64,000 nt of DNA from JBBSUQ01 sp964389755 (GCA_964389755.1 CAYMEW010000003.1:1-64000), one strand, 5' to 3'. Shown: positions 24,403-33,981, counted from the stretch's first letter. Notes: generated by a model not told the origin, from the letters alone. Made by a program: numbers and translations.

Positions 24403-27400
24403 TTAGCGAATGAGATTGATTGATCCGGTGTATACGGTGTTTTCGGCGTCGTTCAGTTCGACGCGGTAGAAATAAGTTCCCATCGGTAAGGCTTCGCCCT
24501 TATAGGTTCCGTCCCAGGGGTCGGCATAACCCGATGATTCATAGATTACCGATCCCCAACGATTGAAGATGATGACCTTGCACGACGGATAACCGTAATT
24601 TAAGTCTTCGAGGTAAAAATAATCGTTCTTGCCATCACCGTTTGGCGTCATCACGGTCGGGAAATCAGGCTCGTAAGCACCGCAGAATTCAATCTCCACC
24701 TGGATCGTATCGCTCGTTTTCGGACAATCATACTGATGCGAAATAAAGATAACCGAACCGGATCCCGTACCGTCGCTTTTAACAAGTGTCGGAACAGCCG
24801 TATAATCGCTTAATTCTATGTTCCCGGAAGCGGTGATCCATTGCGAAGTTCCCGGTACGTTAACGTTCGAAACACTCAGCCAGAGGCTGTCACCGGTACA
24901 GATTACAGTATCTCCCGGCGTGATCTCGGGCTTGATATTCCGGAAAATGTGCAGCGTATCCCGGGAAGGCAGGCAGGTTCCATTGGAGATCGTCCATACG
25001 TACGTGTTCCAGCCTTCCGTCAGTACCTGCGTGGTCGTCGTGGGGGATGAAGGCGAGGAGATCGGGTTGCCCTCTACCGAAGACCAGGTCCCGGTACCTA
25101 CTGCCGGAGCACTCGTAATCAGGAAGGCCTGCAGGTCGTTGCACGTAAAAAGTGTGTCGGGAACATTGGCTACCGAAGGATTCTGATACACGTTCACTTC
25201 AAGCGTGTCGTAAGTTGAACCGCAGGAAGCGGAACTTACAGTCCAGACGTACAGGTTCTGTCCCGCTCCGATACCGGTCACCTGCGTGGTCGTCGCAAAC
25301 TGGTTGTTAAACTGTCCGCTGCCGCTCAGAACAGACCATTCTCCGGTACCGCTTGTGGGCGCTATCGCTTCGATCGTCGTCGTACCATTTTCACACAGAC
25401 TGATCGGGCCCGATACAATCGTTGCCTGCGACGGAGCCTGCAATACGGTAATGTCAAAACTGCAACCGGCTGAATTACCACTGGAATCAACCGCAAGGTA
25501 AGAAAGGGTGGTTGTACCGACCGGGAAGAAATCTCCGGATTGAAAACTGAGCCCGTCGTTCCGGATAATACTGAATAAACAATTATCCGAACCGGTCGCA
25601 TCGCTAAAGCTCACCTGCGGGTTACAGGTCGTAATGTCTGCAGGGCAGTTAATCGTCGGATCCTGATTTTCAATGATCGTGAGCTCGAATGCGCAGGAAG
25701 CGCTGTTGCCGGCCTGGTCAGTTGTCGTCATTGTTAGGGTGTGCAAACCGACAGGTAAACTCGTCCCCGCGGCAGGGCTCTGGAAAATATTGACGCCCGC
25801 GCAGTTATCCAGGGCAATAACCTGTGGGATGTAGTTCGGAACGGCAATACTGCATGCGCTTCCCGCATTTTCGCTGATGTCGCCCGGACAACTGATCGTC
25901 GGGGGCGTTGTGTCGTTCGGAACGGCATTGAACTGACAGGTCGTGCTGTTGCCCTGCTGATCACTGACAGTCATCGTAATAGTCGTTGTCCCGGTGCCTG
26001 TCGTTCCTGCCGCCGGACTTTGCGAAATGGTCAGTGAAGCGGCTGCCGTACAATTGTCCAGTCCGGTTACTTCGCCGGTCAGGTCCGGGATGGTATAATC
26101 ACAGGACGACGAAAGTACGAGCGAGGTATCAGGCGGACAAACAGCCGTCGGATCAGTCGTATCGCTCAGGTTTACCTGGAAATTGCAGCTCACGGAGTTC
26201 CCGGCTTCATCAGTGGCAACGATACTGATAGGCGTGTTGGCCGAGATCGTTGTACCCGCTGCAGGATTCTGCACATAGCTGATATCGCCTGCGGCCGAAC
26301 AATTGTCCGCTGCACTCACGAGTGATGTATAATCTGCGAGTGTGGCCTCGCACTGTGCACCGGTAACAACCGTTTGATCTCCCGGGCAGGAAGTGAGCAC
26401 CGGTGAAACGGTGTCAATAACAGTTACCTGGAAAGAACACGAAGTACTGTTACCTGCCTCGTCATCGACCTGTAAAGTCACCAGTTGTGAGTTACCCGTG
26501 ATCGTCGTACCCGCCGGCGGCGTTTGCGTAAACGTAAAGAAACCGTTCGTCGTACAGTTATCCGAAACAGATGCGTTACCCGAATAATCCGCAAGGATCA
26601 GTTCGCAGTTGTTGTCTTTATAAGCAGTCGTCGTTCCCGGGCAGATGATCACCGGGTCGGTTGTATCACTTACCGTGAACGCAAAGTCGCAACTAGCCGT
26701 ATTCCCTGCCTCGTCCGTAACGGTAAATGTAATGCTGCCGTTTCCGCTTACAGCGGTACCAACAGCCGGACTTTGACTGTAAACCAGGTCAGGTGTCAGC
26801 GTACAGTTATCGTAAAACGAAACCTGGGGCGCAATATCCGTTAAGATATATGCGCAACTCGCATCGGCGTAATAATCGAACGAACCGGAACAAATAATCG
26901 TCGGATCGAGTGTATCGAGCACGGGCTGTTGGAATGAACAACTGGAACTGTTACCGTATTGATCGGTTGCCGTCAATGTGATCGTTTGATCGTCAAACAC
27001 AAAGGAAGTGGGGAGTGGATTTTGAGTAACAGTCACAGAACCGCCGCAGTTGTCAGAACCGCCCACGCTTGCTGTGTAGTCCGGGAGCACACCGCGACAA
27101 TCCACATCGGCATACAACGTGGTCGGTGTCGGGCAAAGTATGGAAGGTCCCGTTGTATCGATAACGCGCGCATCGAAGGTACAGGAGTTACTGCCGGATG
27201 GTGAACCGCCACTTACGGTGAGCGTGATCGACGTGGTATCCGTAATAAGCGCTCCGGGGGCAGGTGTTTGAGTAATTGTCAGGGAACCGGCACTCGCACA
27301 ATTGTCACTGACGGTGGCCAGCGGACCGAAGTCCGGAACGGTGGCCGTGCAGGAACTTCCAAGGTAAACGTCCTGGTTTCCCGGGCAGGTAATTGTTGCC

Positions 27401-28524
27401 GGAATCGTGTCCACGTGATCCAGCGTGAAATTACACTGGGTGGAATTGCCGGCTGCGTCCGTAACGGTCATGGTTACTACCGTGAAATTACCTTCTCCGC
27501 TGATCGTGGTACCGGTCGGCGGTGATTGGGCATACACGAGCGAACCGGATGTCGTACAATTATCCGAAGCAGTGGTATGTACTGAGAAGTCGGGCAATGC
27601 CTTTTCGCACTGGCTGTTGAGATAGATCGTATCGATATCCGGGCAGATCACGATCGGGCCGGTCGTGTCGCGGACCTGTAAAGTAGAAGCGCACTGGCTG
27701 CTGTTCCCGGCCTCGTCGGTAGCCGTCAGCGTTATCGGCACATCCGAACCGGGAGTCGCCCCGATATTCGTTCCCGGCGCAATGCTTTGGGTAATCGTGA
27801 TGGAAGCAGAGTCCGTACAGTTATCAGACAGTGCGATGAGTACTCCGCTATAGTCTCCTGCAAGGGCATTGCAACTGGCGTCAGAAGGCAATAAGATGCT
27901 TGTGGGGCAGGTTAAAGAAGGATTCACATTATCCGTTCCCGTAACACTTACGTTATCGATTGCCAGCGGATTTCCCGTTACCGTTGCATCCGAGTATACG
28001 AAGCGAAAACCCAGCAGAAAACTGCTGAAATCCAGGCTTGCCGGCAGAGCCACGGTCGTATTGGACCAGGGAGTGCTCACCAGTTCGCTGCCCGCGTTGT
28101 TCCAGCTTGTCCCGCCATCGGTGCTGTAAACCACCTGGCCGTAGTCCTCTCCGCTTACTCCGGCTATGGTAAAATCGAAGTTCACCTGTAGCGAAGCGGC
28201 ACAGGAAGCATCCACACTGGTATAAAGGGTTGCCATCTGCGTCCCTGAAGGGGAATTGACATAATCATACGCATCTTTACTTCCGGGTGTGCAGCCGTTC
28301 CCGGTTCCGCCCGGAGTAATGTAAAAAGATTGTGTTCCGCTTACCGTAGGACCGTTCCCTGCACAGCTGAACTGGTGCCAGAAATTGGGAAGCGGGTCGT
28401 CCGCTGTACTCCAGAGGCCGGTCACAGACTCGAAATCATCTTCAAAGACCGTTGTACTTTGTCCGAAGGAGAATGAGCCGCAGAAAAAGAGGATCAGTAG
28501 CAGTAAGTTTCCGTGTTTTTTCAT
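24403..28524 (-). CDS. Giant HYR-repeat surface protein with gliding-motility-type C-terminal domain
   Basis: The start is placed at 28524, where MKKHGNLLLLILFFCGSFSFGQ gives a clean signal peptide; the frame extends further upstream without one. The 1373-residue product has an N-terminal domain of about 190 residues (FEDDFESVTGLWSTADDPLP, a lectin-like or jelly-roll type). Ten HYR-type modules of about 80 residues follow, each opening with a DPxIxCP-like line and containing SDNC and DEAGNSxxC. Next come two PKD/Ig-like modules (TGEWSVLSGSGQF and TGTWSSVEG), then the type B T9SS domain (PNGDGKNDYFYLEDL, FNRWGSVIYES, WDGTYKGEALPMGTYFYRVEL). It is probably an adhesin secreted with the PorP-like partner. 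Confidence 0.9.
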   Translation of the reverse strand: MKKHGNLLLLILFFCGSFSFGQSTTVFEDDFESVTGLWSTADDPLPNFWHQFSCAGNGPTVSGTQSFYITPGGTGNGCTPGSKDAYDYVNSPSGTQMATLYTSVDASCAASLQVNFDFTIAGVSGEDYGQVVYSTDGGTSWNNAGSELVSTPWSNTTVALPASLDFSSFLLGFRFVYSDATVTGNPLAIDNVSVTGTDNVNPSLTCPTSILLPSDASCNALAGDYSGVLIALSDNCTDSASITITQSIAPGTNIGATPGSDVPITLTATDEAGNSSQCASTLQVRDTTGPIVICPDIDTIYLNSQCEKALPDFSVHTTASDNCTTSGSLVYAQSPPTGTTISGEGNFTVVTMTVTDAAGNSTQCNFTLDHVDTIPATITCPGNQDVYLGSSCTATVPDFGPLATVSDNCASAGSLTITQTPAPGALITDTTSITLTVSGGSPSGSNSCTFDARVIDTTGPSILCPTPTTLYADVDCRGVLPDYTASVGGSDNCGGSVTVTQNPLPTSFVFDDQTITLTATDQYGNSSSCSFQQPVLDTLDPTIICSGSFDYYADASCAYILTDIAPQVSFYDNCTLTPDLVYSQSPAVGTAVSGNGSITFTVTDEAGNTASCDFAFTVSDTTDPVIICPGTTTAYKDNNCELILADYSGNASVSDNCTTNGFFTFTQTPPAGTTITGNSQLVTLQVDDEAGNSTSCSFQVTVIDTVSPVLTSCPGDQTVVTGAQCEATLADYTSLVSAADNCSAAGDISYVQNPAAGTTISANTPISIVATDEAGNSVSCNFQVNLSDTTDPTAVCPPDTSLVLSSSCDYTIPDLTGEVTGLDNCTAAASLTISQSPAAGTTGTGTTTITMTVSDQQGNSTTCQFNAVPNDTTPPTISCPGDISENAGSACSIAVPNYIPQVIALDNCAGVNIFQSPAAGTSLPVGLHTLTMTTTDQAGNSASCAFELTIIENQDPTINCPADITTCNPQVSFSDATGSDNCLFSIIRNDGLSFQSGDFFPVGTTTLSYLAVDSSGNSAGCSFDITVLQAPSQATIVSGPISLCENGTTTIEAIAPTSGTGEWSVLSGSGQFNNQFATTTQVTGIGAGQNLYVWTVSSASCGSTYDTLEVNVYQNPSVANVPDTLFTCNDLQAFLITSAPAVGTGTWSSVEGNPISSPSSPTTTTQVLTEGWNTYVWTISNGTCLPSRDTLHIFRNIKPEITPGDTVICTGDSLWLSVSNVNVPGTSQWITASGNIELSDYTAVPTLVKSDGTGSGSVIFISHQYDCPKTSDTIQVEIEFCGAYEPDFPTVMTPNGDGKNDYFYLEDLNYGYPSCKVIIFNRWGSVIYESSGYADPWDGTYKGEALPMGTYFYRVELNDAENTVYTGSINLIR

Positions 28525-28792
28525 AGCAGAGCAATAGTCGATCTCAAATATAAACAATTCTGCGAATGCAGCGAGGTCGGAAAACAGCGTCCTCCTTTTT
28601 ATCCTGGAGAAATTTCTTTGAAACAGGCCGTGGTTGCACGCATTCAAAAAAAATCAGGTTTTTTTAGTTGTAAGTCTGGATGTTTTTAACAATAAAATTG
28701 ATACCTTGCTTCCTGATCCACAACAGATCACTGGAAACGAATACCTGAATTGCTTGTCCCCTTACAATGGACAATAACCTAAACAAACACAC

Positions 28793-31700
28793 ATGTTCAC
28801 ACGCTTGAATCGTCCCGAAAGTAAACCGCCCGCGCGGAAACCGGCAAACAATGCCGACGGAACCGCGAAAAGTGCATTCGTAAGTCGGGGGCTCACCGAT
28901 CCCGTTCGGCCAAATGAGAACGGAAAGAAATGGACGCTGCGTCCACTCACGGTTGTCACCCCGGATAACGCGCAAAGTCCGGCTGAAAATGCGGTCAACG
29001 ATCCGGTAAAAGAAACGGAAATAAACAGGCAGGCAGCGGAAAGCCTGGAAAAGGGACAGGCAGAACCTGTGCAAAACACCGGAACCAGGGAAGCGGTTAG
29101 TAGTGCCGAACCGACCCAACCCGCCATGACTGTTTCCGAAACGGATATACAGACGGAAGAGAAAGATACGCAAATGGAAGCCGAAAAATCAGCAGTTTCA
29201 GCCTCCTTTACGGGGCAGACGGCCGACATCCCGGAACCGGAAACCGAACAATCCGAAGAAGGCAAGCCCACGGGTGAAAGTTTACAACCGGCACCGGAAA
29301 ATCCGGCACCGGGAAACACAGCGCTCAATAAACCCGGAGAAACAGGAGATCAGGAAGCGAAAGCCACGGAAGAAAAAACGGAAGAAACGGAAAAAGCGGA
29401 AGAACCCGGAAATGATACGGAAAACACCGCTGATGCCGGGATGGGTGAGTTGATAATAGAAAACATTCCGGAATTTCATACGAGAAGCGAACTGAACAAA
29501 CTCGGCGTGGAGATCGCCCAGGCCAAACAGGCACTTTCAAAAAATAACGAACTGCGTAAGGCGCGCATATCCGCTGCACTGGCCATGGAAAAGGTACGGA
29601 CCGGCCTCGCTGCTACGAGAGAGATACAACGAACAGAAACACAATACGATACCGCTATAGTGCAGGTGCGTGAAGAAGTGAACATCCAGAAACGCCGGAT
29701 TCGGCAGGAACGAAGTGCGGCGATTACGCGTGTTAAACAACTGACGTATACAAAGCTCGACGCACTCGATACGCTCATTGATAAGAAACAGCAACGCATG
29801 CTTACCAGTGGAAAAAGTTATGCCACTGCAATTCTGACATACCGAGATCGGTTGAAACGGACCGCTTCGGAACAAAACACGGCGCAGAAAAAACAAATGC
29901 GCGATAAGGCAAAGGAGATCTGGAGCCGGAAAAAATACAGTGGAAAGCCGGATAAAGTACAACTCATTCGAGAGGATCTGACGGACATGGTTGAAGGAAC
30001 GGAGGAAAAGATCTCCGGGACGGTATACGACCTGAGGTCAACCCTCAACGAAGACGCACAGACCATGGCCGACGAGTTCCGGGAAGAAGCGCAAGAAAGC
30101 GCCGAAAGCCTGCCGGAAGGATCCGAAGACGTCGAACAGTCTTTTAAAGACATCCGGGATGAGGTCGTAAAGAACCTGCGGACAGCCGGGGAAAAGGAAG
30201 TCGCACAACTCGATCGACGCGCCGAAGACACCATCGCAACCCTGCGCAAGAATAAAAAGGATGCCGTGGCTTCCCTCCGGAAGCAAAAGCAGGAGGCCAT
30301 CGGAGCGCTGGATGAAGTTGCTGCGGCCGTTTACCGCAATATGGACCTCGCACAGGAAAAAACCTTTGGAGTGATGGATGCCGCATTCGAAGACGCCGAT
30401 CGCAGGGCTCCCGACTTGCCGGATGAACTGGCTGCAGAAGTAGTGGGACAGGCACGCGCCACGAAAAATAATATACTCTATGCCGATCGGAAGAACGGAG
30501 ACAATATCGTGGTGCAGGCCCGTACGGAAATGGAGAAACTCAGGCTCGCTGTCAGTGAAAACATACGCCTTGCAGCAGATTCGTGCGTGCAAAGCGCCTC
30601 GGCTGCGGTGAAAGGATACAAAAAAGGCATGAAACAAATGGCCGATCAGATCATCGGCGGATTCACAAAACTCGAGAACAGCGCCAACCGCGAAATGAAC
30701 AAAGCGCTCGGAGAATTTGCCAAAGGTCTGAATGAAGCACTGTGGGACGCCAACAAAAAATGGGATGAGAAACTGGCAGGCGGAAAACGGGAACTCTACG
30801 ATAAAACAGTAGGTGTCCTTTCCGAAAATCAAAAGGCCGTGAACGATACGATGGCCGAAATGCCGGGCAGAGCGGCCTACCTGTGGAAAAGTTCCAAATG
30901 GGACCGTTTCTGGGATAACGTGGGAGGTTTCTTCGAAGGACTGTGGGAAGGCTTATTGGAATTCGTTTCCGCATTGCTCACCATTTTCAAATGGATACTC
31001 ATCGGCCTGGCCGTACTGGCGGCACTGGTCTTACTCGTACTCGCCGTGGCCGCACTCATCGGTTCTGGCGCATTCCTCGCGGTGCTCGGAGCCATTGCAA
31101 GCGTGGTCGGTGCGATCATATCGGCAGTCGGAGCAATTGCCGGTGTCGTGATGTGGATCGGTATTGCCGTCGGTGTGGGCTTCTTTGCCTTCTCGATCTA
31201 TGAGGCCGTCACTACCAAAGGACTTAGAGGACGTGATCGCTGGAAGATCATCGGGAAAGGAACCTTCGACCTGGTAACCAGTTTCGAGCTGGGCTGGCTG
31301 AAAAATGTGAAGTTCCTGAAGGCAGGCCCTAAAATGTCGAAATGGAAGAACATTCTCGGGTTCTTTGGCAAAAGCAAAGCCGCACGGAAATTTGTAACCT
31401 TTTCGAACCGAAGTGTCGACCTGGCAAACGGGCTGGTAGGGAAGTTTACCGGGGAGGTGGAACGCCTGCAACAACTCGCCGGGAAATTCCTGAATGGCCT
31501 GCAAATGGAGCGCATGCTGGCCAAAGTGGGTGGCGATGCGCAACAGCTTGAAAAACTCATGCTGCTTGCCGGCGAGGACGTAACCCTTCTGCAGAAAGGG
31601 CTCCGACGGATGTCCCCGGACGAATTCAGTGATGCGATGAAGCATTACGATGACGTGGGTAAAATGCTGGATGATCTGAAACTACACGGCGGAAAAGACG

Positions 31701-32407
31701 AGTTCTTTAAGAGTATAAAGAGGAGAGAGCAGAATATTTCAGAAAAAGACATAGAATTTATTCGTGGGAAAAGTGGGTCATCATTTAGAAGAGCTGAACA
31801 ACTCTTAGATAAAAAAGGTATAATTGACGAATTTTTAGCTAAAAATCCAGACCTTACCAAAGAGGAGATTACAGCTATCTATAGATATACCGTTGATTCA
31901 GATCCGATTAATAATCCCTTAAAAGGGCTTCCTCCAAAAGAAAATAAGGTCCTAACCATAATTGATATAAAAAGGGCAAATACCTTCGAAAAGGTAATGA
32001 ATTCTGGACTTAAAAAGATGAGGTTGTCGCATGGATATGAAGGCCCAGTATTCAAGGGGGGAAGCATGAAAGAATCAGATTTGCTTAAAAAGTATAAAAA
32101 AGGTGCGTCAATCAGTGAAAAAGGGTTTTATTCAGCGTCAAAAGAACAAAGAGTGGCGGATCATTTTATGAATCTCAGGAATAAGCCGGGAGAAGTGAAG
32201 GTAAAATTCTTTATAAATACGAAGGGAGCAAGCTATATAAATGATCTGTCACATTTTAGTAAACGGTTTGAAGATGTTAATCCAAAGTATTTATTTGATC
32301 AGGAGGAAATCTTGTTTAGGTCAAAAACTGAATTTGTGATTGTTGATGTAAAAAAAGTTATCGAAGATAATAGGTCCTTTTATCGTATATTTTTGGATCA
32401 GAAATAG
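28793..32407 (+). CDS. Polymorphic toxin with C-terminal ADP-ribosyltransferase-like domain
   Basis: 1204 residues. There is no signal peptide, and the N-terminus is polar and disordered. It is followed by a long acidic repeat-poor stretch, a coiled-coil-rich core (about 200-700), a glycine/alanine-rich hydrophobic segment at about 720-806, and a further helical region. The last ~165 residues look like an ADP-ribosyltransferase: VFKGG (Lys1088 where many have Arg), FYSASK (Ser-Ala-Ser at 1114-1116, the STS position) and FDQEEILF with a QxE pair at 1170/1172. From about residue 966 the DNA is visibly AT-richer and the codons change, as in swapped toxin tips. No export motif is certain; contractile injection is a possibility. 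Candidate immunity genes follow directly. Confidence 0.75.
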   Translation: MFTRLNRPESKPPARKPANNADGTAKSAFVSRGLTDPVRPNENGKKWTLRPLTVVTPDNAQSPAENAVNDPVKETEINRQAAESLEKGQAEPVQNTGTREAVSSAEPTQPAMTVSETDIQTEEKDTQMEAEKSAVSASFTGQTADIPEPETEQSEEGKPTGESLQPAPENPAPGNTALNKPGETGDQEAKATEEKTEETEKAEEPGNDTENTADAGMGELIIENIPEFHTRSELNKLGVEIAQAKQALSKNNELRKARISAALAMEKVRTGLAATREIQRTETQYDTAIVQVREEVNIQKRRIRQERSAAITRVKQLTYTKLDALDTLIDKKQQRMLTSGKSYATAILTYRDRLKRTASEQNTAQKKQMRDKAKEIWSRKKYSGKPDKVQLIREDLTDMVEGTEEKISGTVYDLRSTLNEDAQTMADEFREEAQESAESLPEGSEDVEQSFKDIRDEVVKNLRTAGEKEVAQLDRRAEDTIATLRKNKKDAVASLRKQKQEAIGALDEVAAAVYRNMDLAQEKTFGVMDAAFEDADRRAPDLPDELAAEVVGQARATKNNILYADRKNGDNIVVQARTEMEKLRLAVSENIRLAADSCVQSASAAVKGYKKGMKQMADQIIGGFTKLENSANREMNKALGEFAKGLNEALWDANKKWDEKLAGGKRELYDKTVGVLSENQKAVNDTMAEMPGRAAYLWKSSKWDRFWDNVGGFFEGLWEGLLEFVSALLTIFKWILIGLAVLAALVLLVLAVAALIGSGAFLAVLGAIASVVGAIISAVGAIAGVVMWIGIAVGVGFFAFSIYEAVTTKGLRGRDRWKIIGKGTFDLVTSFELGWLKNVKFLKAGPKMSKWKNILGFFGKSKAARKFVTFSNRSVDLANGLVGKFTGEVERLQQLAGKFLNGLQMERMLAKVGGDAQQLEKLMLLAGEDVTLLQKGLRRMSPDEFSDAMKHYDDVGKMLDDLKLHGGKDEFFKSIKRREQNISEKDIEFIRGKSGSSFRRAEQLLDKKGIIDEFLAKNPDLTKEEITAIYRYTVDSDPINNPLKGLPPKENKVLTIIDIKRANTFEKVMNSGLKKMRLSHGYEGPVFKGGSMKESDLLKKYKKGASISEKGFYSASKEQRVADHFMNLRNKPGEVKVKFFINTKGASYINDLSHFSKRFEDVNPKYLFDQEEILFRSKTEFVIVDVKKVIEDNRSFYRIFLDQK

Positions 32408-32414
32408 GAATCAA

Positions 32415-33146
32415 ATGAAAAATAAGAAGTTATCTCCCGAGGATTTCGAGAAACTCGAATCGGACTACCGAAAAGAAGAAAAGCATCGAAATGAAAAATT
32501 GTCTTATCGGGATAAAGAAGAGGCAATTATTTCCGAACTGCATTACATAGCACACCATAGCAATCAGTTCGAACGCCCTGATCAACAATTTGCCGCCGAG
32601 ATTACGACGTTCGCCAGGGATAGCTTTAACAGAGCTAAAAGCATCTCTTTTGATAATGGTTCTGTTTTTTCAAATGACTTTGAATGTGAGTTTAGGACTG
32701 ACCGTTTCTTTAAATACTCCGCCATACATCCCGGTGAAGAAAGCCTGCTCACCTTTAATTCCGTTACACACTATCTGTTATTTCAGAAAACGTTACTGGC
32801 TAAGAATTATCTTTTATCAGAGAAAGTAAGGGTGGCTAAAAATCAAAATGAACTGAAATTACTGGCATCCGAATTAATCCTGTCTGACCAGGATGCAACT
32901 ACCTGGAATTATTACAAAGCAGAAATCGCTTGGCTGGGTAACAAGGCGAAATTTAGTCAAAACGCTTTTTTACGATCACAATTGATGGCAACCGAAGGTG
33001 CTCTCCTGATGTATGCCGATAGCGATCTCTTTTGGGGAACCGGTGTCTTTAAAGAACATGTAAACGACAATCCCCGAAGTAATGGACCGGGCAGAAATGT
33101 TTTAGGAAGCATTCTAACGAAACTCAGAGTTGAATTGATGAAATGA
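32415..33146 (+). CDS. NADAR (YbiA-like) domain protein, candidate immunity to the ADP-ribosyltransferase toxin
   Basis: 243 residues, starting 7 bases after the toxin stop. The C-terminal 160 residues follow the E. coli YbiA pattern: FSNDFECEF (FSN at 85-87), THYLLFQKTL (His119, matching the EHYFQAQK box), AKFSQNAFLR (178-187), LFWGTG (205-210) and PGRNVLGSILTKLR (225-238). NADAR proteins bind and can hydrolyse ADP-ribose conjugates, and they serve as antitoxins to some DNA-modifying ADP-ribosyltransferases (DarT1 type). One caveat is that the Glu normally preceding that His is Thr118 here. The first ~75 residues are an extra charged helical extension. The pairing predicts an enzymatic immunity protein. 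Confidence 0.8.
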   Translation: MKNKKLSPEDFEKLESDYRKEEKHRNEKLSYRDKEEAIISELHYIAHHSNQFERPDQQFAAEITTFARDSFNRAKSISFDNGSVFSNDFECEFRTDRFFKYSAIHPGEESLLTFNSVTHYLLFQKTLLAKNYLLSEKVRVAKNQNELKLLASELILSDQDATTWNYYKAEIAWLGNKAKFSQNAFLRSQLMATEGALLMYADSDLFWGTGVFKEHVNDNPRSNGPGRNVLGSILTKLRVELMK

Positions 33147-33171
33147 TCCACATTTTTGATCTTAAAGAAAT

Positions 33172-33558
33172 ATGACAACACTGAACGGTTGGTTACACAT
33201 AAACGGCTTTAATGCCGATAGCGCTACGACAGAAGCGTGCCTGAATCAGATTCGGCGCGAAGGCCTGTTCGTAAATCGGACAGTCATGAATACCATACTT
33301 TTAATTCAGATCGCATCCTGTCACAATCATTTTTCCGGACTGGAACGATCGGTGATCGATTTTTTTCGGGATATGAGTAAAATGGTCGATAGTGAATCTT
33401 TTGGGTTGCTCTACATCTACGATGAAGAGGGAAGAAGTGGCTGTGACGATGGATTTCAGGTGTTCCGCCTGGCAAAAAATGAGGTCACCTGCGTAAAAGA
33501 CCCTTTCTTTTCGCCCTACAGTGAGAAAATTGCGGATTATTCCGAAGATGACCGGTGA
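33172..33558 (+). CDS. Imm7-like immunity protein
   Basis: 128 residues. It shows the Imm7 pattern of polymorphic-toxin immunity proteins: an N-terminal LNGWLHINGF, the central SFGLLYIYDEEGR, and the C-terminal FQVFRLAKNEVTCVKDPFFSPY (usual form D-x-FLSP). Lengths agree with the family (about 120-130). It is 25 bases after the NADAR gene and on the same strand. It may protect against the same toxin or be a spare immunity gene against a toxin tip no longer present. No other toxin domain is nearby, so the second view is attractive but unproven. Confidence 0.72.
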   Translation: MTTLNGWLHINGFNADSATTEACLNQIRREGLFVNRTVMNTILLIQIASCHNHFSGLERSVIDFFRDMSKMVDSESFGLLYIYDEEGRSGCDDGFQVFRLAKNEVTCVKDPFFSPYSEKIADYSEDDR

Positions 33559-33570
33559 ATATGACTTTAT

Positions 33571-33981
33571 CTAACCCCGTTTCCGCTCAAACGAAATAAT
33601 CCGCAACCAGATACTCCCTATCAAAAAACCGGCAAACACCGCCACGAAGGAAAGTTCGCGCGCAGTATGCAACAACGAGCTGATTTTCGTAATACTCACC
33701 AGCGCAACGATCACGTACCAGAGCAGTAAGCTCAGCACTGCGGACAATGAATCATGCACCCGAGGAAGCCGGCGACTAAAAAGAAAAGAGAAAAGCAGGG
33801 AGTTGATCACCAGCAGGTAGAACAAACCAAAGGCCGCCAGGAAATAGAGTGCGTACAACAGTATGGATTCCGGCCGGAGAGACCCGCGGATCAGGTCGTA
33901 AAGCACAGCAATTGCCAATCCCGCAAGGCAGATCAGCAGGGATTTCCGAAACAATTCCAATAGCAGGCGAATAAAAGACAT
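33571..33981 (-). CDS. Small membrane protein
   Basis: 136 residues with four predicted membrane helices (LLICLAGLAIAVLYDLI, ILLYALYFLAAFGLFYLLVINSLLFSFLF, VLSLLLWYVIVALVSI, FVAVFAGFLIGSIWLRII). It has no recognised family. It converges on the Imm7-like gene with 12 bases between them. Relation to the toxin locus is unknown. Confidence 0.55.
   Translation of the reverse strand: MSFIRLLLELFRKSLLICLAGLAIAVLYDLIRGSLRPESILLYALYFLAAFGLFYLLVINSLLFSFLFSRRLPRVHDSLSAVLSLLLWYVIVALVSITKISSLLHTARELSFVAVFAGFLIGSIWLRIISFERKRG

Noticed and set aside
24800..28130. Many plus-strand open frames antisense to the HYR gene
   Set aside because: They are shadows caused by the repetitive, biased codon use of the large minus-strand gene, and none has a signal or family pattern.
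30038..31645. Long minus-strand frames opposite the toxin body
   Set aside because: Cysteine- and Phe-rich shadow translations of a lysine/glutamate-rich coding sequence, with no family resemblance.
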